Positions 1-10,086 of a DNA stretch of 64,000 nucleotides are shown piece after piece. Below the pieces are notes generated by a model, which saw only the letters and a program-made list of their open reading frames with translations, was not told where the DNA came from and did no database searches. The stretch spans positions 8,223,124 to 8,287,123 of the forward strand of contig NC_134775.1 of assembly GCF_050436995.1 (NCBI RefSeq), in the 5' to 3' direction. Position 1 is the first letter of the stretch. Each line of letters starts with the position of its first letter. The position numbers and the translations under genes were made by a program. This DNA is from Anticarsia gemmatalis (Eukaryota > Arthropoda > Insecta > Lepidoptera > Erebidae).

Positions 1-2086
1 TGCATCTTGAAAACACGTACGTTGTCTCCCTATTCGTCTAGCTGAGGTAGACGTATAGTTAATGTGAAGCTTTGAATAGTTATCTTCAAAGATATATGTA
101 AAAAAGAACTTATTTTCTTGGGAATCGACCACGCTTACTTCCATAACGTCCGCCCAGCGGATTACATTTCCATCGTTATTGCACCGCCAATGCTTGTCTT
201 CTACTCCCTCGTTTTGGCTGTGTCTGGTTTCAAAAAAGCGATGGCAGCATACATATACATAGTAAAATGTAACGGTTTTTTTTTTCTGTCTGTAACATCC
301 GTCAGAATATAACTTAAAATTTGTTATACCTTTTTTGCGTTCGGTTTTAAAAAAAGATAATAAGCACTCCCGATCTCTGAACTGCCTCTCTTAGCTATTT
401 GGTAATGCCACACATAACACACATAATATCCAATTTTACGTACGGCATCAAAAATAGTAAAATTGAAACATGGGTATTTCCTTTTTTAATGAAATATGCC
501 TACTTCTGCCTGAGGCACATTTAACACTTTCTGCAGGTCAAACACTGCTACTGTGACGTTATCTTTGTCCGTAGCTGTCTCTATTTCTGTTTTTTTTATA
601 GCTCTTATTTTTTCTTTTTTGTATAAACGGAGTATTTGTTTTTCTTCCAGGCTAGCTTTAAAAGTGTCATCTGCTTGTTCATAAATGGAGCATGTGAAGC
701 ACTGGTCTTTTTTGGGTTTGAAAAATGAGTAGTTATATAGAGTTAAAAACTGTTTCGTATTGTCGTTTTGTTACCATTACCACATCATTGTAGTTTTGTT
801 GCGTAAACCATTCAGAATAAAAGCGATACATTTTGGCAATATGCAAGTTTTCGGAAAGATATTCCTAATTTGAAGTCGCCCTCACATGGTGCGGCTCAAA
901 TTTAGGAAATTATTCAATATGACATGTGTTTTAACACTAGCTTCTGTCCCACTGTCCATTTTGTTAGGTCTATTGTCATGTCTTCCACGTTTATCTTAAG
1001 TCCTTCATCTGCTTTCATAGCTTTTTCAATTGCGGTATAAACGACATATTCTCCAATTTGTAGTCTTTAAAAAATGTGTTTTATATACAGGAATTGTTTT
1101 ATTATTTGAATTAGTTAAAAAATAAATAATTGTAAGTTTGCGTGCGGTTGTTTAGCGTAATTTTTTTAATAGTTTGTGCTTGAACATATCTACTAATATA
1201 CAACCATTGATGTTCGCGATTAGTTAGACTACAAAATTAATCAAATATAGCTTGTCGTTCCGATGGACTAAGTTTTTGGCTACAACCCTTTTTACACGCG
1301 CATGGGGAACCTACAGATTTTTCTGGATAGTTTTTTTGGAATTGCACCCTTCGTAAGCCTATCTGAAATTTTAAAGGATTTTATTTTTCTTCACTCACTT
1401 CTGACATGCTTGCGTTTTCTAGCTAGTTTATTTTCAAAGGAAAATAAACTTGGAAAAGTCCAATAAAGAGGGTTGTCCTTCGAAATTCATTACTAGTAAC
1501 TACGTCTTCAATGCTTACTAATAAATTCTGCTCAACCTCATGATTGCTTTCTGCTGTCATTATTATATCGTTGATTCTTTCTGATCGCTCTTCCGGTGTT
1601 AAAACCTCATTTTCTTCTTCTTTACTACTAGTTATTATTAAGTTGGGAGTGACCTCATATTTGCTTATAATCGCACGTGAGCAATCATTAGAAGTTGTAC
1701 CGGTTAATGTGTCTTTGTGATTAAATGCTGAAATTTCTTGTAGCCTTAGCGTGTCATCAAAATTTTCTTAGTTACTTACTTGATTTTCGTTTTCAATATC
1801 TGTTATAGATAAATCGAAGGTTGATGCTATATATATTTCTGTCGAAGAAGCTACGAAATCTGCGTGAGTTAAATATAGTGATAAATTTGAAATTGCTGAT
1901 GGAGTGCTTATAATTTCTGAAAAACTTATTATTTTATTAATAGGTGCAGAGTTTCCGCTTAGACTTGAAATACTACTTAATACGTTCTCCACCATGTTAG
2001 GCCGTAGACTCGGAGCTTGTTCCGACTCGTCTGGAGAAAAATCTTCATCGGATATCTGATCGGGAGCAACGTACTTTTTTTTTCAT
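1..2086 (-). pseudogene. Decayed gene of an unclassified transposase-like insect family
   Basis: The minus-strand coding trace begins at an ATG near 2086. An A-run just behind it carries one base too many, after which a frame runs to 1768. The trace continues leftward out of the window, broken by many stops and shifts. Blocks seen in order: CACKKGCSQKLSP and TNREHQWLYISRYV (about 1310-1190); VYTAIEKAMKADEG (about 1043-1000); KKDQCFTCSIYEQADDT (about 715-660); DLQKVLNVPQAEVGIF (540-489); KYPCFNFTIFDA and AKRGSSEIGSAYY (480-365); a C-terminal stretch below 310. I recall this block order from an abundant arthropod family of 'uncharacterized' multicopy proteins that behave like DNA-transposon products. 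No function is assigned. No terminal repeats were found. Family recognition is fairly sure; the transposase role is inference. Confidence 0.6.
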
Positions 2087-2499
2087 TCTAGGTGTAATCG
2101 ATAAAAATACAAAACAAATTCACAGTATTGAAACATTGCGTTCTTCAATGAGACAATACCAATATCAGTTAACATTGTTAGTGTATATTATGGAATATGT
2201 ATATTAAACAGTATTCAACAATAACTGTGTACTCACTCTTACTTAAAACTTCACGAAAATTATTTACGCCAATAACCCGGTAAACGTGTTAAATAAAATA
2301 TGAATTGTTGTTTTGTATGATCTATAACAGGTTTTTTGCCAATATATATTTTTATCAAAATTCTGGACAATAAACACGTGTGTCATGATATTTTTGTAAA
2401 TATAATTAGGAAAAATCGTAAAAAAAAATGCCAAGGTGTATCCTAACCCATAGATGCTGAAAATGACATAAAAGCATAAAGCCCATAATAGTACATTAC
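2087..2499. other. AT-rich spacer, nothing recognised
   Basis: AT-rich sequence upstream of the decayed transposase-like gene. I see no ORF of substance, no terminal inverted repeat and no similarity to other repeats in the window. Confidence 0.5.
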
Positions 2500-4066
2500 C
2501 GAGTTATTGTTTGGGGGCGTCGATATACAAGGTATTTTCTAAAATACTATTGTTTAGATTAACTAACACCCTGGACGAAAACCAGTCGAAGGAGCAAGCC
2601 GGATTTAGGAGCAACTTTTCAACTATCGACCACATACACGTCTTACGCCAGATACTCCAGAAATATAGAGAATACAACAAAATATATTATTTGGCTTTCA
2701 CAGATTTGACAGATTCAAAAAAATGACGGGAAGAGCACAGCACAAATTAAACTGGAAAGGTCAGGTGAAGAGTTCCCGGTAGAAAGAGGCGTCCGGCAAG
2801 GTGACCCTCTTTCGCCTAAGATATTCTCAGCTGTGTTAGAGTTAATTTTTAGGAAAATGGGTTGGGACAATTTCGGACTAAACCTAAACGGAGTGAAACT
2901 AAGTCATCTAAGATTCGCGGATGATTTAATACTTTTTTCCGAATGCCCGATGGCTTTGGAAGAAATGCTACAACAACTATCTGATGAAATTGCAAAAGCA
3001 GGCCTCACAATGAACATAGCTATAATGAGTAACTCCTCACAAAAAAATTCTATTACAATTGATAACCATCAGTTAGAATATGTAAACGAAAACATATATC
3101 TGGGACAATTAGTATCACCGACAGAGAGCATGCAGAAAGAAATTGAGAGGAGAATAGCCAACACTTGGAAGCGATTTTGGTCATTGAGTGAAATAATGAA
3201 AAACAAAGAAATGCCCATGACAGAAAAACGGAAAGTATTCAACGCCTGCATACTGTCCTGTCTGACATATGGATGCCAAACTTGGGCCATAACCGAACAC
3301 CAACAAAACAAATCTATACTATAATATATAATATTAATATAATATTATAAAGCTGAAGAGTTTGTTTGTTTGTTTGTTTGAACGCGCTAATCTCAGGAAC
3401 GACTGACCCGATTTAAAAAAATGTTTCAGTATCAGATAGTCCATTTATCGAGGAAGGCTATAGGCTATATATCATCACGCTACGATAGGAGCAGAGTAGC
3501 AATTAAAAATGTAACAAAAACGGGGAAAATTTTGACCCATTCTCTCTTATGTGACGCAAGCGAAGTTGTGCGGGTCGGCTAGTTAAATATAATTATGTCA
3601 GAATGGGATAGAGAGAAGTGTATTAGGAGTGAGAAGAATTGACAAAATACAATTAAAAAAGATCAAAGGAAAAATTAAGTTTACAAAAGTTCAATCAGTA
3701 TGCAAAAAAATGAAATGGCGGTGGATATGTTGAGAGAAAGAAATGAAAAATGGACCAGATTAATTACAGAATGGTATCCAAGAGAAACCACAAGAAATAG
3801 AGGAAGACAACCAAAGCGATGGGAAGATGATTTAAAGCAAGTAGCTGGGCCAGAATGGCTACGCACAGCAAAGGACAGAATCAAATGGAAATCCTTAGAG
3901 GAGGCCTTTGTCGAAAGACAAGCTGTTAAGAGGGGAGATAAGCCGAATGCCGAGAATATTTTAGATTAAGTAATTAATATATTCTAACCTCTATGTTTGT
4001 ATTTAGATAATGTTTGTGTGTAAGTTAGTACAGCAATAAAGGCTTATTTTATTCATTTATTTATTA
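2500..4066 (+). pseudogene. RTE-type LINE, 3' half (reverse transcriptase and C-terminal region)
   Basis: A 5'-truncated non-LTR retrotransposon. Segments in order: fingers/palm start (SKEQAGFRSNFSTIDH, about 2590-2640); a frameshifted stretch with VERGVRQGDPLSPKIFS just before 2833; the catalytic FADDLILFSE motif (about 2917-2946); a C-terminal WRRGRQ-type tail ending at a stop at 3969. The tail (TEWYPRETTRNRGRQPKRW) is the one I know from Bombyx RTE elements. The endonuclease half is absent. A Helitron (3313-3582) splits a Lys-Leu codon pair; behind it CQNGIERSVLGVRRIDK resumes in a shifted frame. The 3' UTR ends in AT-rich sequence near 4066. Stops and shifts make it inactive. Confidence 0.8.
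3313..3582 (+). mobile_element. Non-autonomous Helitron (Lep1-type), copy 1
   Basis: Starts TCTATAC, runs through a variable AT stretch into ATTATAAAGCTGAAG, a (GTTT)n microsatellite and GAACGCGCTAATCTCAG, and ends CGGGTCGGCTAG. A short hairpin, CGCAA-loop-TTG(T)G, lies about 10 bases before the CTAG end. These are Helitron traits (5' TC, 3' hairpin plus CTAG, A^T target). Removing it restores the LINE codons AAA|TTA, so it inserted between A and T without a duplication. No coding capacity. The family name Lep1 is from memory of lepidopteran GTTT-associated Helitrons. Confidence 0.8.
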
Positions 4067-4409
4067 TTTTAGTTTTTTACTTAATTATTAATATTTGTTT
4101 GCCTGCGTAAGGGCCCGTGTTTATTTTTGTAAATTGATGTAAGATGCACATCCGACTTGAAAAACATAACTTGTAAATAGCGTAAGGGAAATCAATTCGT
4201 AAATACGATGAGTAACTTAATGTATGAGACAAATTGTATTTTTTATGTCCGTTATCGTACTTTTTACCGCAATTTTTGATATTTTTGCTCAATTTTTTTT
4301 TGAGGTAATCGACATTTTTTTTTAAGATATCCAAAAGTTATATATGTTACTGTAAAAGCCCGAACTGTGGTAAATCCTTAGATTTTCCGGTAAAACCTAA
4401 GATTTACCA
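4067..4409. other. Spacer with a small hairpin
   Basis: AT-rich sequence after the RTE tail. Near 4352 the motif GTAAAAGCCCGAAC resembles the TIR of the adjacent MITE. Bases 4371-4409 fold on themselves (GGTAAATC ... GATTTACC). Probably the decayed outer end of an older related MITE; no gene seen. Confidence 0.4.
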
Positions 4410-4703
4410 ACTCTCAATGGTAAAAGTCCGAACAAGCTGGAGTTTAAAAACTATATTACGGTATATAAAAAACTCCTTCTTCATAACTATGTTACGGTAT
4501 AATTATATAACGTAACATAGTTATAAAAAGGAGTTTTGGGCAAAGCGACATGGGTAGGTTAGGTTAGAAGTTAGTTAAGGCTGAGGTGGCACCTCAGCCT
4601 TCGTGGTTATTTTTGTGGGCTCCGGCGACATCTCGACATCATCAAGTGAATAGAGGTAAAAGTTCGAAATAAAATAATTGTTCGGACTTTTACCATTGAG
4701 AGT
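4410..4703. repeat. MITE with perfect 26-bp terminal inverted repeats
   Basis: The left end 4410-4435 (starting ACTCTCAATGGTAAAAG) is the exact reverse complement of 4678-4703. Inside are two further self-complementary stretches: arms around 4465-4530 (ACTCC...AACTATGTTACG) and a hairpin GGCTGAGGTG/CACCTCAGCC near 4582-4602. No coding capacity. The flanks do not show a clear target duplication, so the superfamily is open. Confidence 0.7.
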
Positions 4704-4865
4704 TTAAAAGTGTAACCTGTTTCTTGTACCAATGATAAATCAATGTTAACGCTATTTTTTGACGTTTTGGAACGAAATAAAGTCATTTGATGTCTAACTG
4801 TAACGGCATGGCGAGAAATTCATTAATTCGTTTTTTTCGTGCATTGTTTTTATTGAGCTCAACCT

Positions 4866-5070
4866 TTTTTTACCTTAAAATGCCTAACGTTTCGGCGCAG
4901 GTTGCACTCGCCGTGGTCCCAGGCAGGCATCAGTCTGCCTGGGACCACGGCGAGTGCAACCTGCGCCTGCAACCTGCGCCGAAACGTTAGGCATTTTAAG
5001 GTAAAATGCGTGTTCGCGTTAATTCCCGTGTTCTATTATACATTAAACATGCAACGCGAGAGTTTAAAAG
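4866..5070 (+). mobile_element. Penelope-like element 3' fragment with internal inverted duplication
   Basis: Carries the Penelope 3' terminus also found at 40240-40351 and 50847-50945 (CCTAACGTTTCGGCGCAGG up to TCTATTATACATTA). The first part is an inverted copy of the same sequence, so about 4895-4935 pairs with 4938-4980. A 13-bp direct repeat, TTGAGCTCAACCT, flanks it at 4853-4865 and 5071-5083 and fits a target-site duplication. Inverted partial copies are common for Penelope-like elements. No coding sequence remains. Confidence 0.75.
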
Positions 5071-5083
5071 TTGAGCTCAACCT

Positions 5084-5555
5084 GTAGGATTTTGTGGTTT
5101 TTTTCATATTTTAAACCAGTCTTTAGGTAAATTGTTGGTTGTTAATCAATAAGAATTAACCATTCTGCATTTTTCTAAAGGCACTTTTCACCGTAACAAA
5201 TAAAAGTTTTTATAAAAAATCAAGGAACCATTCGTTCGGAAGTGCTTCGAGCGCGAATATTTGTTACTGGATTTGGTTCATCTTAAAGTATCCATAAAGT
5301 CGGTTGGTGTTTATTTTTGGGCTTATGCGCATTTTTTCCTAGATCCCTGTTCTATCCCAATTTGATACACGTATTTTGAAGCAAAACGATGGATTTTTCA
5401 AGCATTTTGTTTGCACTAATCGGCGCGAGGACCTTATCGAATTATTGTAAAAAAAAATGGTTCATTTAGAAAAAATCTTCTAATCCGAAATGTTGTTACC
5501 TAATATTTTTTTCATGTATCAGGAACTGAAAATGCATAATTAATCTTCGCACAGC
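5084..5555. other. Noncoding spacer
   Basis: No ORF, terminal repeat or known repeat recognised between the Penelope fragment and the hairpin-ended repeat. Confidence 0.5.
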
Positions 5556-6640
5556 ATCTGGGGGCACGGAAGTGCCCCCGCAAGTCGAGCAAAAAAAGGC
5601 GGCACGGCCGTAATATATATTATATCCTTTTCTCGAAGCAATTCGGGCTATTTTTGACACTCCTATAATTTCGTTGTGGATAAATATAGAAGCCTGGATT
5701 TTCAGCAACTAATCATGCATTGTATAAACACGGTATATTTAAAATTTCAGTCAATTTGAACCAGTAGTTTAAGAATGACAACTTGTTAAAATTTTGAATT
5801 TTGTCACTCACTGATTCACTGACTCACTGACTCACCGATCATCAAAAGTCTAAGGTACTTCTAGCAGACTTAGAAGCTTAAAATTTAGAATACAAATAGG
5901 GTTTAGTGTCTTAATCACGGGAAAAATTAAATATTTTCTAATTTCGGTCCAGTTTTCTAAATACACCAACTGCAACAATAACTTTGTAATCCCATATAAA
6001 TGTATAAGATTACAAAGTTACATTTGCAGTTTATGAATTATTATTACTGTAGAAAACAAAATAAATTGGTGTAAATAGGTACCTACTATATGAGGCATAA
6101 AGGGAGGGGGTATAGGGTGGGTAAGGGTGTTTAGCCCATGAAACTGAACAACATTCCCATAGAAAAATATGTTGAATTATGAAAAAAAAAACGTCTTTCC
6201 ATACAAATTGGACTTATGTTCGCTCTACAAAAAGAAGTGAGATGCCATCAAAAACATTCTGTAAAAACCGCAAGTCTCGCCGTAAAAAGTTGTGAGATCT
6301 ATATAAAACCAAGTCGATTAATCTATTTAGTCTCTACTTAAAGGACCTTCTGTCTTAAGTTATTACGTTTGTTACTATCATGCCAATTTTAAAAAAGAAA
6401 ACCTTTAAAACAAATAAGTAGATCGACTTGGTCATCGCACGAAAACACAAATTCGCCATTAACATTTCAGGAGCATTAACTTCTGGTCGTGTTGTGTAGT
6501 GTGATACATACTAATAATCAAATCATGCGATAGCCAGGTCGGTCTATTTGTTTTAAAGGTTTTCTTTCGACTTGGTTTTATATAGATCTCACAACTTTTT
6601 ACGGCGAGACTTGAGGTTTTTACAGAATGTTTTTGATGGC
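5556..6640. mobile_element. Hairpin-ended/foldback composite repeat, copy 1
   Basis: Begins ATCT plus an 8-bp hairpin GGGGGCAC-ggaa-GTGCCCCC. It continues with a GGCGGCACGGCCGT box, short TCACTGAC tandem repeats (about 5805-5835) and a palindrome AACTGCA...TGCAGTT near 5968-6032. It ends in a foldback: the left arm starts GCCATCAAAAACATTCTG at 6244, and its inverted copy ends at 6640. The right arm here is shortened by a deletion after 6565. Copies 2 (10087) and 3 (40753) share the same order, so this moves or duplicates as one unit. The terminal hairpin suggests a Helitron2/Helentron-type end fused to a foldback element. That assignment is inference. Noncoding. Confidence 0.65.
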
Positions 6641-7259
6641 TCAATTTTTCCGGACACAACTGGTGACTTTGGATGACCTTCAGGAATTTTATTGGTGAGG
6701 GAAAAATAATCATGATAGAACTCTATTTATTGGCGTTTTAAATTTTCGAAGGATCGGACTTTATCACCAAAATAATTAATAAGTCGATATAGACACGACT
6801 GTTTCTATAAGTCACGTCGAAAGTTGTAAAAAATATTTGGACGAAAATGTTAACATCCTAATGCCATTTTCCCGCACACTTACAATTTCCAATCGACGAT
6901 ATTGAAAATATTTTCAGCGCAGATTTCAAAACTTTCTTGGGAATGTTGTAGTCAAAAAGGTCGAACTTTACGATGAAAACACCAAATGGGGTCTAAAACA
7001 ATCAGATTCGTCTAGGCTCAAAACATAAGTAGTGACCTAAGTATAACTCAAAATCGCCAAAATGTCCCTTTCATTAATTCATATTTCCGTAGTCGATATG
7101 TAAGGTGTTTTCGTAACATCATTAAAGGAGAATGGGCAAAATAGTATGGAGCCTGGACGAACCGCGGCCAAACTTGATTTTGATTTATTTTTTTAATGTA
7201 GTTTGGTCATATTATTACTGTGTAGAAGTTTTATTGCCGCGACGCACTTATATGACGAA
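6641..7259. other. Noncoding spacer
   Basis: AT-rich single-copy-looking sequence; no ORF or repeat structure recognised. Confidence 0.5.
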
Positions 7260-7750
7260 CTAGCTGACCCGCGCAACTTCGCTTGCGTCACGTATCTATA
7301 CTAATATTATAAAGCTGAAGTGTTTGTTTGTTTGATTGTTTGTTTGTTTGTTTGTTTGTTTGAACGCGCTAATCTCAAGAACTACTGGTCCGATTTGAAA
7401 AATTCTTTCAGTGTTAGATAGCCCATTTATCGAGGAAGGCTATAGGCTATATATTATCACGCTACGATCAATAGGAGCAGAGTACCAGTGAAAAATGTTA
7501 CAAAAACGGGGAAAATTATGTTTCTCTTATGTGACGCAAGCGAAGTTGCGCGGGTCAGCTAGTAAGAGAATATATGGGTCATTATTATTTCCGTTTTTGT
7601 AACAATTTTCGTTACTACTCCGCTCCTAATGGTCGTAGCGTGATGATATATAGCCTATAGCCTTCCTCGATAAATGGGCTATCTAACAGTGAAATAATTT
7701 TTTAAATCGGACCAGTAGTTCCTGAGATTAGCGCGTTCAAACAAACAAAA
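7260..7750 (-). mobile_element. Lep1-type Helitron, minus strand, 5'-truncated, host of a nested copy
   Basis: Its 3' end (reverse complement of the hairpin plus CTAG) is at 7260-7294 and the rest lies at 7563-7750. The second copy 7295-7562 sits exactly between them at a GTA^TAAG junction. It stops in the CAAA microsatellite at about 7750, so the terminal TCTATAC is missing. Confidence 0.8.
7295..7562 (+). mobile_element. Lep1-type Helitron nested in another copy
   Basis: Complete copy: TCTATACTAATATTATAAAG start, GTTT microsatellite, conserved body, 3' hairpin CGCAA-loop-TTGCG and CTAG end at 7562. Its insertion between A and T of an opposite-strand copy of the same family is readable base by base. 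Confidence 0.85.
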
Positions 7751-8775
7751 GATATACTTGAAGAGTACTTTGTTGTGGACCGGGAATCTTTCCCATGGTC
7801 AGCTATAAGTAACATGAATGATGTGAATACACCACGTATTCAAACATTAAATTCTTATGTGATCCAACTGTTTGATATTCACGCTCCACTTAAAAGAACT
7901 AAACTAACAAGGGATTGATGGTATCAGTATAGACACGATAATGCTAACACTACCTTCCACTTTACAGGCAATAACTGATATTATTAACCAGTCATTTTTT
8001 AACTGGCACATGGCGTTGTGTGGTGATTCGACCTATCCCTAAAAATAATGATCCTCAGAATTTAAATGATCTTAGGCCTATCAGCATTCTTCCCTGTCTG
8101 TCAAAAGTACTAGAGCGGGTAGTATATTTGCATATTGTGGAGTTTTTAGAGCAAAACGATATTTGTCCTGATCACCAGTCAGGTTTTAGGGTGGGTCGAA
8201 GTATGGCAACAGCCTCATCTGATGTGGTGGGAAATATACTCGAAGCGAGGGACGAGGGGGAGGGGTCCATATTGGCTTTGTTAGACTATGCCCGTGCTTT
8301 CGATGGTATTAATATTACTATGTTCCTTTCGAAGCAAACTTACTATGGGTTCTCTGTGGAAACTGTGAGTTGGTTTAATAGCTACCTCACCGATAGGTCA
8401 CAATGTGTAGAGTTACGCAAGGAAGACGGAGCAACCATATCCTCAGCCACCCGTCGCCACTAGAGGCGTCCCTCAAAGGTCGATTCTTGGACCTTTGCTG
8501 TACATACTCAACAGTGCTGATATCATCAAAACAATAAAAAATTGTAAATACCATAATTATGTATGCTGATGACATCCAACTATATATCTCTTTCAAACCA
8601 TTACAATAAAGTGATAACATAAAGTGATAACAGCTGTGTTAAAGATTAATGAAGACCTAGAACAAATTGTGTTATGGTCTAGACAGAACTCGTTGGTGCT
8701 CAATCCTTTTAAATCAAAATGTATGGTCTTAGGAACTGGAAACCATAATATTTATGTAATTTCTAATAATGATTA
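7751..8775 (+). pseudogene. CR1/Jockey-type LINE ORF2 remnant (reverse transcriptase)
   Basis: A linker fragment (about 7758-7915, ending SPWSAIS- and DIHAPLKRTKLTRD-like text) jumps by a deletion into RT. RT motifs: PIPKNNDPQNLNDLRPISIL (8029-8088), DHQSGFRVGRS, LLDYARAFD (motif A, about 8275-8305), then after a stop GVPQRSILGPLLY (8465-8505) and, in another frame, YADDIQLYI (about 8560-8590). A trace continues to about 8775. At least two frameshifts and a stop; no endonuclease. Dead copy. Confidence 0.75.
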
Positions 8776-9529
8776 AGTTTTACCTTTATGTTATACCTCA
8801 TAGGTTGTGGCCGACAGGCAGTGATTACAAATCCCAACTGTGTAGTGTGGTTGACATACCACACACCAGTTTGTAGATGATTTCCCTGTGACCTGGCTGC
8901 CTATTGCAGAATGACATCACAGGGATAGTTACCAATGTTTACCTTTGGCCTGAAAATACAATATGGGGATATCTTTAGTCTAAGCAATTGTTTATCTTTA
9001 ATTTTGTGGTGTTTTTTTTGGCTATTGTGTAATATTAATTATGTAATCTATTTTGTAGTAATCTATTCAACTCTTTCCAATTTAATTTCAATAATTGAAT
9101 TGAATGCCTAATAATTTCATTCTAATTCATTATTTTCTATTTATCTTTAGAATAAATGGAATAAAAGTGATTGTTATTTAATGTATGTAATCAAATTAAT
9201 ATAATTTAAATAATTGTTCTGATTGTAATCTAATTCATAAAATATTGCTATGGGTATTATTATCAATTTGTGTTAGATAAATTGACTATTAATAACTTAC
9301 AGTAATGGAATTGGAATGGAATGGATTGTTTTTATGATAATTTTGTGATAATTATGTTTATAATTGGTATAATAATATCCAATTATTTATCGTATATTCT
9401 ATTTTTTATTATTGCGGCTGACTTTTGATTATTATTTAATTATTACTTCATTTGTTTTTTATTTTGGTGTAATCCACAAGAGTGACTTACCTTTTTAGTA
9501 CCTATACTACCTACTAATATTATAAAGCT
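8776..9529. other. AT-rich noncoding spacer
   Basis: Bases 8790-8945 may be LINE 3' UTR; they contain a TCCCTGTGA/TCACAGGGA pair. From 9000 the sequence is very AT-rich with no gene. At 9500-9530 there is a 30-base scrap resembling the 5' end of the Lep1-type Helitron. Confidence 0.45.
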
Positions 9530-10086
9530 GGTAGGACTTTCCAACGATGGGTTGAGGCAGAGAAATGTATACTGATCTATACTAATATTATAAAGCTGAA
9601 GAGTTTGTTTGTTTTTTTGTTTGAACGCGCTTATCTCAGAAACTACTGATCCGATTTGAAAAATATACCATCACGCTACGACCAATAGGAGCAGAGTACC
9701 AGTAAAAAATGTTCCAAAAACGGGGAAAAAATTCACCCATTCTCTCTAATGTGACGCAAGCGAAGTTGCGTGAGTCAGCTAGTATTCTAAATAACGCGAG
9801 TGAACGGCTTCTGAGACAATTAATACGGAACAAACATAGTGAGCTTAACCGTATTCATAGCGAGTTATACGTGTTACATGCGAAGTGTAGTGTTAGTTTA
9901 TCACGCGAAGATTACGATTTGTGTGATCGGGTAACGTATCTTCAGGCTTCTCGAACCTTCGAGTTGTGTAGTGAAACCCATGAGCGTAAGTTCTCGAAGG
10001 AGTACAACCGAAGGTATGTCGAGAAAAATACGTCACCGGTTGTACCCGATCCACTGACTAAAACCGTCGTTAACCTTTCAAATGTG
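9530..10086 (+). pseudogene. Penelope-like ORF, N-terminal region
   Basis: The frame runs through MYTD / ILNNASERLLRQLIRNKH, with the Helitron removed, then ELYVLHAKCSVSLSRED, YDLCDRVTYLQASRTFELC and TKTVVNLSNV at 10086. This is the region upstream of the RT in Penelope-like ORFs. The hairpin repeat cuts it at 10087. Upstream of the Helitron, 9530-9575 stays in frame apart from one stop. The insert at 9576 fell between A and T of GAT. Confidence 0.7.
9576..9782 (+). mobile_element. Lep1-type Helitron, internally deleted
   Basis: TCTATACTAATATTATAAAG start and hairpin plus CTAG end at 9782. About 50 bases of the usual body (TTAGATAGCCCATTTATCG region) are missing. It sits in the Penelope N-terminal coding region between ACTGA and TATTC. 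Confidence 0.8.

Noticed and set aside
118..312. Short plus-strand frame at the window start
   Set aside because: Opposite the readable transposase-like trace on the minus strand; shadow.
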